A stretch of 21,492 nt of DNA from positions 1 to 21,492 of the forward strand of contig DAOVQG010000036.1 of assembly GCA_030628805.1 (NCBI GenBank), read 5' to 3'. The notes beneath the pieces are model-generated. The model had not been told where the DNA came from and did no database searches. It saw nothing but the letters and a program-made list of their open reading frames with translations. Positions within the stretch are counted from its first letter, which is position 1; the number at the start of each line of letters is the position of its first letter. The DNA is from JAGMDK01 sp023128695 (lineage in GTDB: Bacteria > Planctomycetota > Phycisphaerae > UBA1845 > Fen-1342). The position numbers and the translations under genes were made by a program. This document shows positions 13,817-21,492 of this stretch, piece by piece.

Positions 13817-14862
13817 TACCCATCCTCCGGTAAATACTGAAACACCTGCACGCGGCGATTATAACTGTCCGCGATCCAGATGCGATCCTGCTGGTCGATC
13901 GTGATTCCGGACGGCAGTGAGAACTCGCCCGGGCCCTGCCCGCCGCGGCCGAACGCCATCAGCAGCCGACCTTCGCCATTGAAAATCTGCACGTTCTCGA
14001 ACTGGTTGTCGAGCACGTAGATGTGCCCATCGGAATCCACCGCCACGCTACGCGGTCGGGCGAAGTCGCCGGCCGCGTCGCCTTTCCGGCCGAAGATCAC
14101 ACGCGGCTCGGTCGGAGCCTCGCCCTCCCGCCCGGCGTCGTCGATAACCTGCACGCGAAAGTTCATGGCGTCGGCGACAACCAAGCCGGCCAGCGGATGC
14201 CAGGTGACAGCCGAGGGGAAGTTGAACTGACCGGGCCCGCTGCCCCGTTGGCCCAGACGCCGCACGACCTCCCCCTGCCGCCACGCGAAGCACGCATGGG
14301 CCGCGGCGTCGACTACCCAGAACTGTCCCTGGCGCGCGTCCCAGGCGGCCCCGGTCGGCGCTTCTAATCCGTCCGCGCGCAAAGTGGACCGCCACTGGCC
14401 GTCGCGGTCGAGAAGATCGATGGCGGAGCGCCCGCGATCCACCACGGCGACGGTCTCATCCGGCATGATAATTACATCGATCGGCACCAGGAGCGGATCG
14501 GAGGGTGACCCTTGAATGCACTTGTAGCGGCGCTGGGCGAGATCCAGCAGATGCACGACACCCAGTCCCGTGTCGGCGACAAACACCCGCTCTCCGGCCA
14601 CCGCCACGGCCGACGGGTGCGAGAACTCGACCAGCGGGCGTGGACCGGTCACGATCTCCCGGAACGCTTGCCAGCCGCGCGGCTTGACGCCCAGGCTCGC
14701 CTCGCCACGCAGCTCGCCGACGTAGCGAATCCGCGGTCGATCGGGCGGCGGGGGCCAAACGATCGGCGGCGAGACGGCTGGGAAAATCGGTCTCGGCGGG
14801 CTTTGACAGCCGGCCGCGATTAACAGCAAAACCACAATGATGACAGGACGCCGGATATTCAT
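13816..14862 (-). CDS. NHL-repeat beta-propeller lipoprotein
   Basis: A 348-residue protein with a lipoprotein signal peptide (LIAAGC, lipidated Cys19) and a Pro-rich linker (WPPPPDRPRIRYVGE) that I recall from propeller proteins encoded beside multihaem cytochromes. NHL/six-bladed propeller repeats follow (about 75-345), with typical G-x-x-G-E/Q-F-x-x-P and D-x-x-N-x-R-V-Q-V/I-F signatures. It is likely attached to a membrane, probably the outer one, and may act as a scaffold or docking partner for the cytochrome; no catalytic motif is visible. Residues 244-254 (GREGEAPTEPR) lie between blades and are encoded by a dispersed palindromic repeat. Its start overlaps the barrel gene stop by one base (TGATG). 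Confidence 0.88.
   Translation of the reverse strand: MNIRRPVIIVVLLLIAAGCQSPPRPIFPAVSPPIVWPPPPDRPRIRYVGELRGEASLGVKPRGWQAFREIVTGPRPLVEFSHPSAVAVAGERVFVADTGLGVVHLLDLAQRRYKCIQGSPSDPLLVPIDVIIMPDETVAVVDRGRSAIDLLDRDGQWRSTLRADGLEAPTGAAWDARQGQFWVVDAAAHACFAWRQGEVVRRLGQRGSGPGQFNFPSAVTWHPLAGLVVADAMNFRVQVIDDAGREGEAPTEPRVIFGRKGDAAGDFARPRSVAVDSDGHIYVLDNQFENVQIFNGEGRLLMAFGRGGQGPGEFSLPSGITIDQQDRIWIADSYNRRVQVFQYLPEDG
14104..14129. repeat. In-frame copy of a dispersed repeat inside the NHL gene
   Basis: The minus-strand copy matches 22 of 26 bases of the intergenic repeat at 12074-12099. It encodes part of GREGEAPTEPR in a loop between propeller blades, a position likely to tolerate an insertion. Confidence 0.75.
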
Positions 14863-17006
14863 CAGGACCGCCTGGCCAGCACGGGGATATCGCGTTTCAG
14901 CTTGATCCAGAACGATGCGCTGTCATCGCGTGAATCGGGCAGGTCGAGCACGTCGTATTCAGCCTCGAAGCGCAGCGAGAAATGGCCGATCTTCCAATCC
15001 AGCGCCGCCGTCAAGTCCACCCCGTGCGTGAGGCCGAAGAGCGAGTCGTCCTCATAGCGGTACAGCGCGCCGGCGTTGGCTTCGAGATTCCGCGCGAGCA
15101 GATACCGATATGTCGTTCCCAGGTCGAGCAGCGTCGTGTCGTGTGCCGCCAGACCGTCCGAGCCGTCGAACCGGAACCGCGAGAGCGTGCCCTTGCCGTC
15201 GAGCTGATGGCGAGCACTCTGCCACAAGACGACATCGCCGTTGAAGTGCAGCGCCTGATACGGATCGATCGCGTCGTCGTTGTATTCGTATTCGAGACCG
15301 AGCGACCAACGCTTCTGGCGATACGTAGCACCAACCCGATGACGATTCACGTTGCGGGCCCGGAACGACAAGTAGCGCGGCTTGTCGAGGCTCTCGTTCT
15401 GAATCGAGGCCGCATAGTAGGGCGTGAGCCCGCACTTGAACGCCTGCTGAACGCGCCAGTCGATCCGGTCCCGCGTCACGTCATAGTCGGAGAACACCTG
15501 GTACGTGTAGCTCACCAGCACGGTTTGCCGGTCGGTGATCTGACCTGTCGCGACACGCCGCAGCGCCGTGTAGCGTCCCAACCGCACGGCAGTATAGTCC
15601 CGTCCCGCCAGGTAGGTGCGCGAGCGGTTTGCGTCGGTGATCACAAGGCTGACCAGGTCGACATCCGTGTGAACCAGATAGCTCGACAGCGGATCACGAA
15701 ACGTGACCGACTCGGCGATGACAATGCCGCGGCGGTTGCCGTCGTTGGTGTCGGTGGCGACGTGGTTGTACGACAGGTTGGCCGAAAACCGCCCCAGCCG
15801 GTTCTCCCGATTGAACGCAACATTCGCCAAACCGCCCCCTTCCGTGAAGTCGCTGCTGCCGTCGGCGTTTTGCCGCAGACCGTAGAGTTGCACCGTGGTC
15901 GTCAGCGAGTCGCCGAGTTGATGCGTCAAGCCGGCCTCGCCGCGCCAGGCGCGCGTGGAGAGCTCCTGGAACGAGTCGCGTAGGAATTGCGCGGCGTAGT
16001 TGGTCGCCAGTGCATCGGTATGCTGGAGCCGCAAGCGCGTGGACACCTCGACGTTGTCTCGCGCCAGGTCGCCGGTTTCGTCCTGAAAGCGTGCCAGCGT
16101 CTCCCATGAACTCCGCCCCTGGTCGCCGAAACGCAGGATGTGGTTGAGGGTGACGTAGTTGCGCGTGGTGTCAAAGCGCGTGTTGCTGCCCGAATACTGC
16201 TCGCGGCGGTCGTCATATTCGTATTCCAGCCGCAACGAGTGACGCTGGTCGATTTGCCAGGTGGCTTCGTAGCGGAAGCTGTCGCGGCCGCGGCGTTCAT
16301 CGTCCAGCAGATTGCCCGTGCGGCTGCTGAGCTCGTCGTATATGTGCTCAAACGAAAGCCGCATGGGCAGACGCGGGTCGCTGAAGAACACGTCGCCGCC
16401 GTAGCGTTCACGCGTGCGATCCAGGCTGGGCTGAAAGGCGCGCGGGATGCGGCTGTCCAGGCGTTGGGCATAGCCGGTGGCGGAGAGCTTGCCGCGCGGG
16501 AACAGTGTCAAACCGAAGTCGTATTCGAGCAGGTCACCGTGCGGATCCCGGCGCAGATCAGGTCCGGGACGGGTCTCCCTGAACCACTCCTGCGACAAGC
16601 CCCAGCGTCCCGCGGCGTCGAACAGCAACGTACGCTCATCAACGATCACGCCGGAGCCGTGCAGCCCGAGGGTTTCCTCGAAGCGGCGGGTGCGATTGGA
16701 TTGCCGATAGCGCCGTCGCAGCGGAGTGCTGATATCGAAGCGCGTATCGTGCTGGTCGTACGCGCCCTCGAAGCCCAGATCGAATGACAGTTCGTTAAAA
16801 CGCAGCAGTGACTTTGGGCCGGCAGGTTCATCAGCGGGCTTCGGAGCGGGGGCCGTATCTACTTGAGCCGGCTGGCTGGTGGCGATCCGCGGCGGGCCGG
16901 ACTCGGCGGTGCCTGGCTGCGAGGTGGGGGTATCCGCGGATGCAGCTACAGCGAACACGCATGCCGCGCCCAAAAGGCTACCGACAACAATAAAGCTTTG
17001 TGTCAT
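14862..17006 (-). CDS. Outer-membrane beta-barrel protein of a putative electron conduit
   Basis: This 714-residue protein has a signal peptide (cleavage near ASA-DT), a Thr/Ser/Pro/Ala linker to about residue 63 and a long region of alternating amphipathic strands with frequent Arg/Asp/Glu turns (LRLEYEYDD, LGLEYEYND, FSLRFEAEYD). This fits a large transmembrane barrel of 20 or more strands, similar in size to MtrB/PioB porins that sheathe cytochromes. I do not see the N-terminal CXXC of MtrB, so a distinct porin family is likelier. It is first in an operon with a propeller lipoprotein and a 12-haem cytochrome, which supports a porin-cytochrome role. Unusually for a barrel, the C-terminus ends in RRS rather than an aromatic residue. 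There is no obvious ribosome-binding site before ATG 17006. Confidence 0.8.
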   Translation of the reverse strand: MTQSFIVVGSLLGAACVFAVAASADTPTSQPGTAESGPPRIATSQPAQVDTAPAPKPADEPAGPKSLLRFNELSFDLGFEGAYDQHDTRFDISTPLRRRYRQSNRTRRFEETLGLHGSGVIVDERTLLFDAAGRWGLSQEWFRETRPGPDLRRDPHGDLLEYDFGLTLFPRGKLSATGYAQRLDSRIPRAFQPSLDRTRERYGGDVFFSDPRLPMRLSFEHIYDELSSRTGNLLDDERRGRDSFRYEATWQIDQRHSLRLEYEYDDRREQYSGSNTRFDTTRNYVTLNHILRFGDQGRSSWETLARFQDETGDLARDNVEVSTRLRLQHTDALATNYAAQFLRDSFQELSTRAWRGEAGLTHQLGDSLTTTVQLYGLRQNADGSSDFTEGGGLANVAFNRENRLGRFSANLSYNHVATDTNDGNRRGIVIAESVTFRDPLSSYLVHTDVDLVSLVITDANRSRTYLAGRDYTAVRLGRYTALRRVATGQITDRQTVLVSYTYQVFSDYDVTRDRIDWRVQQAFKCGLTPYYAASIQNESLDKPRYLSFRARNVNRHRVGATYRQKRWSLGLEYEYNDDAIDPYQALHFNGDVVLWQSARHQLDGKGTLSRFRFDGSDGLAAHDTTLLDLGTTYRYLLARNLEANAGALYRYEDDSLFGLTHGVDLTAALDWKIGHFSLRFEAEYDVLDLPDSRDDSASFWIKLKRDIPVLARRS

Positions 17007-17126
17007 TTCAGCAAGCTACAAGGCACCCGCCGACCGCCAGCAGGACTTGTTACTTACAGGCTATCGGGCTTGGGCTTCGCTGTCCATCCTCCGCGCATAA
17101 TTCGTCGCTCTCGCGCACCTTCGACG

Positions 17127-17155
17127 TTGTGAGTTCTATCGAACATCGCTATAGT
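17127..17155 (+). promoter_or_regulatory. Candidate sigma70-type promoter for the rightward cytochrome operon
   Basis: TTGTGA (17127-17132) and TATAGT (17150-17155) are separated by exactly 17 bases. The predicted start of transcription near 17162 leaves a leader of about 37 bases before ATG 17199, with AGGAG at 17187-17191. The divergent barrel gene starts at 17006, so this 190-base gap should contain control sites for both operons. No operator palindrome is clear. Confidence 0.5.
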
Positions 17156-17198
17156 CGTGGCAGTATCATTCGGTCGTACATGTCGCAGGAGCATGCCA

Positions 17199-17936
17199 AT
17201 GACTGCCAGTGGACCGCGCTGCTCACTTCGGTTGCCGGCTCTGGGCTTGGTCGCCGCGTTGACAGCCAGTGTGTTGCTGGCCGCCGGTGACAGCGAACGC
17301 CGCACGCAGCAAACGACCACGGCTGAACGCGGCTTCAACGCGACTTCTCAAGCGGCGGCAACATTCCCCCCCGCCACGTCGCGGCCCAGCGACGCAGAGA
17401 CCGCGGATCTGGCCGCCCGCGAGCACCTGATCAGCGGCTTGGTCGGAAGCAAGCACGACTTTACGCAGCGCGGCGAGAGTGACAGTGACCTATGCCTGCC
17501 CTGCCACACGCCGCACCTGGTCGCCGCGCCGACACCGCGGCTCGATCGCCGGCCTACGACCACCCAACCTCTGCGACCGTACCAGAGCATCCACATAGAA
17601 TTGACCGGCTGGTCACTGCTGTGCTTGGGTTGCCACGACGGCGTCACGGCCTCGGACGTGTATTCCTCCGCACACGCCGTGATGCTCACCGACCAGCTCG
17701 CCAATTCTCGCTTGGGAACTACCGGCCTGCGCAGCCATCCGGTGGGCATCAAGTACCCGCTGGCGGCTGAAGGCTACCATCCCCGGGCCGCGGTTGAGGC
17801 CGGCGGTCTGGTGTTGCCGAACGGGCGTATCCAATGCACGACCTGCCACGACGCGCACAACACGCAGCGGTACGCGGGCATGCTGAGAATCTCCAACCAG
17901 CGCAGCCATTTGTGTCTAACATGCCATCGCCGCTGA
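17199..17936 (+). CDS. Exported tetrahaem c-type cytochrome
   Basis: A 245-residue protein with an N-terminal hydrophobic export segment (about 11-30), a low-complexity Thr/Ala/Ser linker to about residue 70 and four CXXCH sites (Cys99, 142, 213 and 239). Motifs SKHDF, CLPCHTPH, CLGCHDG, HPVGIKY, CTTCHDAHN and LRIS parallel those around haems 1-4 of the dodecahaem protein. It is probably a periplasmic electron carrier or a module that stacks with the larger cytochromes. ATG 17199 is chosen because AGGAG (17187-17191) lies 7 bases before it; ATG 17193 would be only 1 base away. It is first in the rightward operon and overlaps the next gene by 16 bases. Confidence 0.88.
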   Translation: MTASGPRCSLRLPALGLVAALTASVLLAAGDSERRTQQTTTAERGFNATSQAAATFPPATSRPSDAETADLAAREHLISGLVGSKHDFTQRGESDSDLCLPCHTPHLVAAPTPRLDRRPTTTQPLRPYQSIHIELTGWSLLCLGCHDGVTASDVYSSAHAVMLTDQLANSRLGTTGLRSHPVGIKYPLAAEGYHPRAAVEAGGLVLPNGRIQCTTCHDAHNTQRYAGMLRISNQRSHLCLTCHRR

Positions 17937-19948
17937 CCAGAATCTCGGTTGCCTGCCGTGGCCTTGTGCTGAGCGGCATCGGCCTGGCGCTGTTAGTAGG
18001 CGCGGGTCTGACGGCGATGGTCATTGCCGGTTGCCAGGGCGGCCGCTTCGCTCCCTCGTTGCAGAAGGAGGTAGGGGTCTATCCACCGAAGCCGCAAGTC
18101 GCGCGCGTGGTCGCACTGGGCAATTTACGCGGCACACCGCCGCCTTCGAAGGCCGAGATTGAGTTGGCGATGTTCCTGTTCGGGGCCGAGCCCTTGCCAC
18201 CCCTCGCCCTCGCCAACCCCACCGGCCTGGCCGCCAATGCGGAATGCGTGCTGATCTGCGACACGGCGCTCGATACAGTCTTTCGCTGGGATCTCCGCTC
18301 GGGACAGCTTGCCGAAGCGTGCAAACACCCCTCTTTCGAGCATCCGTTCGCGCTCGATATCGCCCCCGGCGGCGAGTGCCTCGTCTGTGACCGGAGGGGC
18401 GTAATGCGGTGTGACGCGGACGGCAACGTGCAGTGCTCATACCGGCCCGGTTCCGAAGATGACTTCAAGCCCACCGGCGTACTGGCCGTCGGCAACACCG
18501 TGTGGGTCAGCAACGATGCCCTGCATCGCATCGAGGTGTTCGACACGGCTTCCGGGCTGCACCTGCGCTCGATCGGTCGGCGGGGCGACGAGCCGGGGCA
18601 ATTCAACCTGCCCCGTAGCCTGGCACGCACCCCCGACGGCAACGTGTGCATCGTGGACATGCTCAACAACCGCGTGCAGGTTTTCGATCCCGACGGCAAC
18701 TGGCGCTCTAACATCGGGCAGGCCGGTGACAGCGTCGGTTCGTTCGGACGCCCGAAAGACGTCGCCGTCGGCCCCGACGGCACCATCTTCGTGACCGACG
18801 CGTTTTCCCAGCGCGTGCACGCGTTCGCACCCGACGGCCAACCGCTAATGGCCTTCGGCGAACCCGGCTCGGGCATCGGCGAACTCTTCCTTCCCAACGG
18901 GATCGCCGTCACCACCGTTGCGCCTCAGGCGGATCGCGAACTGCCATCGGTTTGCCGGCCCGCGTACTACGTGCTGGTTGCCGAACAGTTGAGTCGCCCC
19001 GGCGTTCGCGTGTACGCCTGGCTCGGCCACTGCGAGTCCGACATCGACGTTCCCTTGCCGCGCGAGATCGTGGCAGCTCTGCGGCGGGGCGTTCCTCACG
19101 AGGCCGTCGGTCCGCACTGGGATTCCGAGAGCTGTGCCGCCTGCCACGAGGAGGATGACGACGAAAACTTGCTGCCGATCGCCAGCGACGAGGTTTCCGA
19201 TCTCTGCCTCGATTGTCACGAGGGGCACGAGGAGGCCCCGTTCATGCACCCGGTCGACAGCGAGGCCGCCGGCGCGGGGCTACGGACGCCGACCGGCTGG
19301 CCGTTGGTCGACGGACAGCTCGGGTGTCTGACCTGTCACGACATCCATCAGCAGTGCAATCTGGATGCACAAAGCGCCGTCGTGAGTGCGAAAATGCTGC
19401 GCCGTTACGATCCGAGCCAGGCAAGTAGCTTCTGCACGGCCTGCCATGTCGATAACGCCTGGAGCGGCAGTCCGCATCGGCAACTGACCGGCGACGGACA
19501 GGTGAATCCCCAGACGTGCCTGCTTTGCCACGAGGAGGAGCCGGCGGTGCCGAGCGACGGCGTTCGGCGGCTCGATGCCAAGCTGCGCAGTACGTGTGGG
19601 TTTTGCCTGGACTGCCACATAAAGCACGGGGACTGTTTCCCTGCCAAGCACGTCGGCCGACTCGTGCCGCCCAAGATCCGCCGGCGGATGCTCGCGCGCG
19701 CGTTGCGCGGACAGCCGGGATTGACAACGCAAGAGATCCGCGTGCCGGCGACCGAGGCGGAGCGCCGCTCCACCAGGTTTCCGCTGGTCGACGGCCGCAT
19801 CGCATGTTACACATGTCACAATCCGCACCAGGTCGGCCTTTTTCCCGCGGGGTCAGAACTGGCGACGTGGGCAACCTCGCCGAGTGAGGCGGCCTACCAG
19901 TTGCGCGCCGACCGACCGGGGCTGTGTCTCGAATGTCACGAAAAATAG
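17921..19948 (+). CDS. Lipoprotein fusing an NHL beta-propeller to an octahaem cytochrome
   Basis: A 675-residue protein. It has a long N-terminal signal with a lipobox (VIAGC, Cys38), an NHL propeller (about 90-345; for example GDEPGQFNLPRSLA and VDMLNNRVQVFDPDG) and a C-terminal cytochrome with eight CXXCH sites (Cys405, 429, 469, 505, 533, 562, 629 and 669). It combines in one chain what the leftward operon makes as two proteins. Lipid anchoring suggests membrane attachment of the haem chain, with the propeller as a docking domain. Between haems 6 and 7 is a basic helical stretch (KIRRRMLARALRG). ATG 17921 overlaps the tetrahaem gene end (17936) and gives a proper lipoprotein signal; the longer frame from 17834 only reads through that gene in another frame. 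Confidence 0.88.
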   Translation: MPSPLTRISVACRGLVLSGIGLALLVGAGLTAMVIAGCQGGRFAPSLQKEVGVYPPKPQVARVVALGNLRGTPPPSKAEIELAMFLFGAEPLPPLALANPTGLAANAECVLICDTALDTVFRWDLRSGQLAEACKHPSFEHPFALDIAPGGECLVCDRRGVMRCDADGNVQCSYRPGSEDDFKPTGVLAVGNTVWVSNDALHRIEVFDTASGLHLRSIGRRGDEPGQFNLPRSLARTPDGNVCIVDMLNNRVQVFDPDGNWRSNIGQAGDSVGSFGRPKDVAVGPDGTIFVTDAFSQRVHAFAPDGQPLMAFGEPGSGIGELFLPNGIAVTTVAPQADRELPSVCRPAYYVLVAEQLSRPGVRVYAWLGHCESDIDVPLPREIVAALRRGVPHEAVGPHWDSESCAACHEEDDDENLLPIASDEVSDLCLDCHEGHEEAPFMHPVDSEAAGAGLRTPTGWPLVDGQLGCLTCHDIHQQCNLDAQSAVVSAKMLRRYDPSQASSFCTACHVDNAWSGSPHRQLTGDGQVNPQTCLLCHEEEPAVPSDGVRRLDAKLRSTCGFCLDCHIKHGDCFPAKHVGRLVPPKIRRRMLARALRGQPGLTTQEIRVPATEAERRSTRFPLVDGRIACYTCHNPHQVGLFPAGSELATWATSPSEAAYQLRADRPGLCLECHEK

Positions 19949-19960
19949 CTGGGGTCATTT

Positions 19961-21274
19961 ATGCGGCACCGTGGTCAACTCAAGCTCACACACGGCGTGG
20001 GAGGCTGCTGTTATCTCGCTCTGCTGATTTCTATCGCGCTGCTGTTGGCGGGCGGCTGTCCCTCGGCGACAGACGACACCAGCGGCACCAGCCAGGCCTT
20101 CAACAACACGACGGACCCGACGAACGATAGCGCCGGCTACGTCGGATCGGTCGCTTGCAGCGCGTGCCACGCGGATGTCGCCGCCGAGCACCGGGTACAC
20201 GGACACAGCCACGTACTCAAGGGCATTCAGGGACGGGCACCAGAATATGCGCCGGAGGGCACGCGCGCCGGCGTTCCCAACCCGCCGGCCGGCATGGCCT
20301 TCAGCGACGTCAGCTACATCATTGCCGGATACCTGCACGGCGCCGTTTTCGTGGACGAGGACGGCTTCGTGGCGACCGATGGCGTCGCGGGCGTCAACAC
20401 GCTGTGGAACCTCGACTTCCCCCCCAACGCGACGCGCGCCGGCTTCGCGGCCTTCCTTCCTAACCAGACGAGTCCCATACCCTACGACTACCAGACCTGC
20501 TTCCGTTGCCACACCACCGGCCCGCGGCCGCAAGATGCAAACGATCCCCGGTCCCAGGATGGCCGTCCAGGCATTCTTGGTACCTGGGCTGAAGCCGCCG
20601 TGCAGTGCGAAGCCTGCCACGGTCCGGGCTCCAACCACGTGTCAGACCCGCGGGCACGCGAGATTTTCGTGGACTCCACGCCGCAGACGTGTGGCCGCTG
20701 CCACAGCCACGGCGACGATCCCAACGTCATCGCCGCCGTGTATGGCTTTCTTGCCAACAACACGCAGTACGAGCAGTTGCTGGCGAGCGGTGGGCACGGC
20801 GGGTTCAATTGCACGGTGTGTCATAATCCGCACGCTTCCATCACGTACGACCGCGACAGGGGCTTGCGCAACGACTGCACCGCCTGCCACGTGGATGCGA
20901 ACATGGCGTTTCACGATGGGATAGTGTTCGAGTTCGGCGACCATGTGGAAGCGCTCAACTGCCAGAGCTGCCACATGCCGTTGGCAGGCTTGAGCACGAG
21001 CTTCGCCCCGGCGGCGCTCGTTGGGCCCGAGGCGCGGATCGGCGACGTGCGGGCCCACATCTTCCGGATCGACACCACGAATACAGACGCCAGCGCCGTG
21101 TTCACGCCGGACGGCTCCGCGGTGCAGAAGGATGCGCAGGGCCGTGCGGCGTTGACCGTGGACTTTGTGTGCCTGCGTTGCCACAACCAAGCCGGCGACG
21201 TCTTCCCCCTGACACTCCCCGGAGCGCGGCTGATCGCCGATGGGATGCACGAACGGGCGGCGAACGCCGAGTAG
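19961..21274 (+). CDS. Octahaem c-type cytochrome lipoprotein
   Basis: A 437-residue protein with a lipoprotein signal (LLAGGC, Cys33), a Thr/Asn/Asp-rich linker to about residue 58 and eight CXXCH sites (Cys66, 180, 216, 244, 284, 306, 334 and 404). The opening GYVGSVACSACH and later CEACHGPGSNHV are in the style of cytochrome c554-like multihaem proteins. The first two haem sites are 114 residues apart, leaving a large haem-free segment (about 75-175) that could be a substrate or partner domain. No active-site motif (such as the CXXCK of NrfA) is present, so electron transfer rather than known nitrogen chemistry is the safer call. It is third in the rightward operon, 12 bases after the previous stop, with a GGGG ribosome-binding motif at 19951-19954. 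Confidence 0.88.
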   Translation: MRHRGQLKLTHGVGGCCYLALLISIALLLAGGCPSATDDTSGTSQAFNNTTDPTNDSAGYVGSVACSACHADVAAEHRVHGHSHVLKGIQGRAPEYAPEGTRAGVPNPPAGMAFSDVSYIIAGYLHGAVFVDEDGFVATDGVAGVNTLWNLDFPPNATRAGFAAFLPNQTSPIPYDYQTCFRCHTTGPRPQDANDPRSQDGRPGILGTWAEAAVQCEACHGPGSNHVSDPRAREIFVDSTPQTCGRCHSHGDDPNVIAAVYGFLANNTQYEQLLASGGHGGFNCTVCHNPHASITYDRDRGLRNDCTACHVDANMAFHDGIVFEFGDHVEALNCQSCHMPLAGLSTSFAPAALVGPEARIGDVRAHIFRIDTTNTDASAVFTPDGSAVQKDAQGRAALTVDFVCLRCHNQAGDVFPLTLPGARLIADGMHERAANAE

Positions 21275-21492
21275 CCACCCGGATCACCTGTGCCTAGCTG
21301 GTATCTGCTCTCTAGTCCGAAGTTCCGGGAGTAGGCAACACGCAACTCCGACCGGGGGCCGAGGTTGTGGTTCTGAAGGGGGGCCGAGGACTGACTACAC
21401 GCCCAGAAGATAGAATACCTGGGCCCCTTCGCCAAGATGCCGAGCAGCCGGCGTCGTGGTGTGCCACAGCCGGGTGCTGGCCGGCTTCGAGC
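21275..21492. other. Downstream intergenic sequence, no gene seen
   Basis: No supported gene lies in the last 218 bases. A short GC-rich stretch at about 21456-21486 (GTGGTGTGCCAC, then GCCGG/CCGGC) resembles part of a dispersed palindrome and may continue past the window. No terminator with a T-run is visible after the octahaem gene. Confidence 0.4.

Noticed and set aside
14982..15983. Rightward 333-codon frame opposite the barrel gene
   Set aside because: It is a shadow caused by GC-rich codon bias. The opposite frame has a signal peptide, strand periodicity and operon-type overlap.
14862..17006. Calling the barrel MtrB or PioB
   Set aside because: Size and context fit, but the N-terminal CXXC of MtrB is absent and I cannot confirm homology without a profile search.
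19961..21274. Calling the octahaem lipoprotein a nitrite, tetrathionate or hydroxylamine enzyme
   Set aside because: No CXXCK or other diagnostic active-site motif is visible; only CXXCH sites are present.

Overview
The window looks like GC-rich chromosomal DNA of a planctomycete (Planctomycetota). Four things support this: a DUF1571 protein; an ECF sigma factor followed by a zinc-finger/Ser-Thr kinase/TPR protein; lipoproteins and doubled-CXXCH cytochromes typical of that phylum; and many short palindromic interspersed repeats whose translations (HRQDAGAT-like, GEAPxEP-like, RIADWGLRI-like) recur in planctomycete proteins. This assignment rests on recalled family knowledge; no 16S gene is present.

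Layout. 1-258 holds hairpin repeats. 259-1107 (-) is a DUF1571 protein. 1580-5565 is a DNA-repair-like region: a DUF790/Bax1-like nuclease (-), a frameshifted small conserved gene (+), a tiny unknown ORF (-) and an XPB-like superfamily 2 helicase (-), separated by several inverted repeats. 5769-8723 (-) is a signalling pair: an ECF sigma factor that seems to lack about 30 residues of region 2, then a membrane Ser/Thr kinase with an N-terminal zinc-binding anti-sigma-like motif and C-terminal TPRs. 9060-11756 (-) is a hybrid histidine kinase with a PhnD-like periplasmic sensor. 11799-11990 (-) is a C-terminal gene remnant. There are no rRNA or tRNA genes, insertion sequences or CRISPR arrays that I can support.

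12113-21274 is the most notable part: two divergent operons centred on about 17.0-17.2 kb. Leftward: an outer-membrane beta-barrel, an NHL beta-propeller lipoprotein and a 12-haem cytochrome, whose reading frames overlap by one base at each junction. Rightward: a 4-haem cytochrome, a lipoprotein fusing an NHL propeller to an 8-haem cytochrome, and an 8-haem lipoprotein. Together they encode 32 predicted haem sites, two propellers, three lipoproteins and one barrel. The simplest reading is a cell-envelope electron conduit, possibly for extracellular electron transfer, with a make-up I cannot match to a named system. The 4-haem protein appears to be a paralogue of the first four haems of the 12-haem protein.

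A second theme is that short palindromic repeats, normally intergenic, also sit in frame inside three genes (nuclease, helicase, NHL lipoprotein). There they add peptide segments, much as Rickettsia palindromic elements do.
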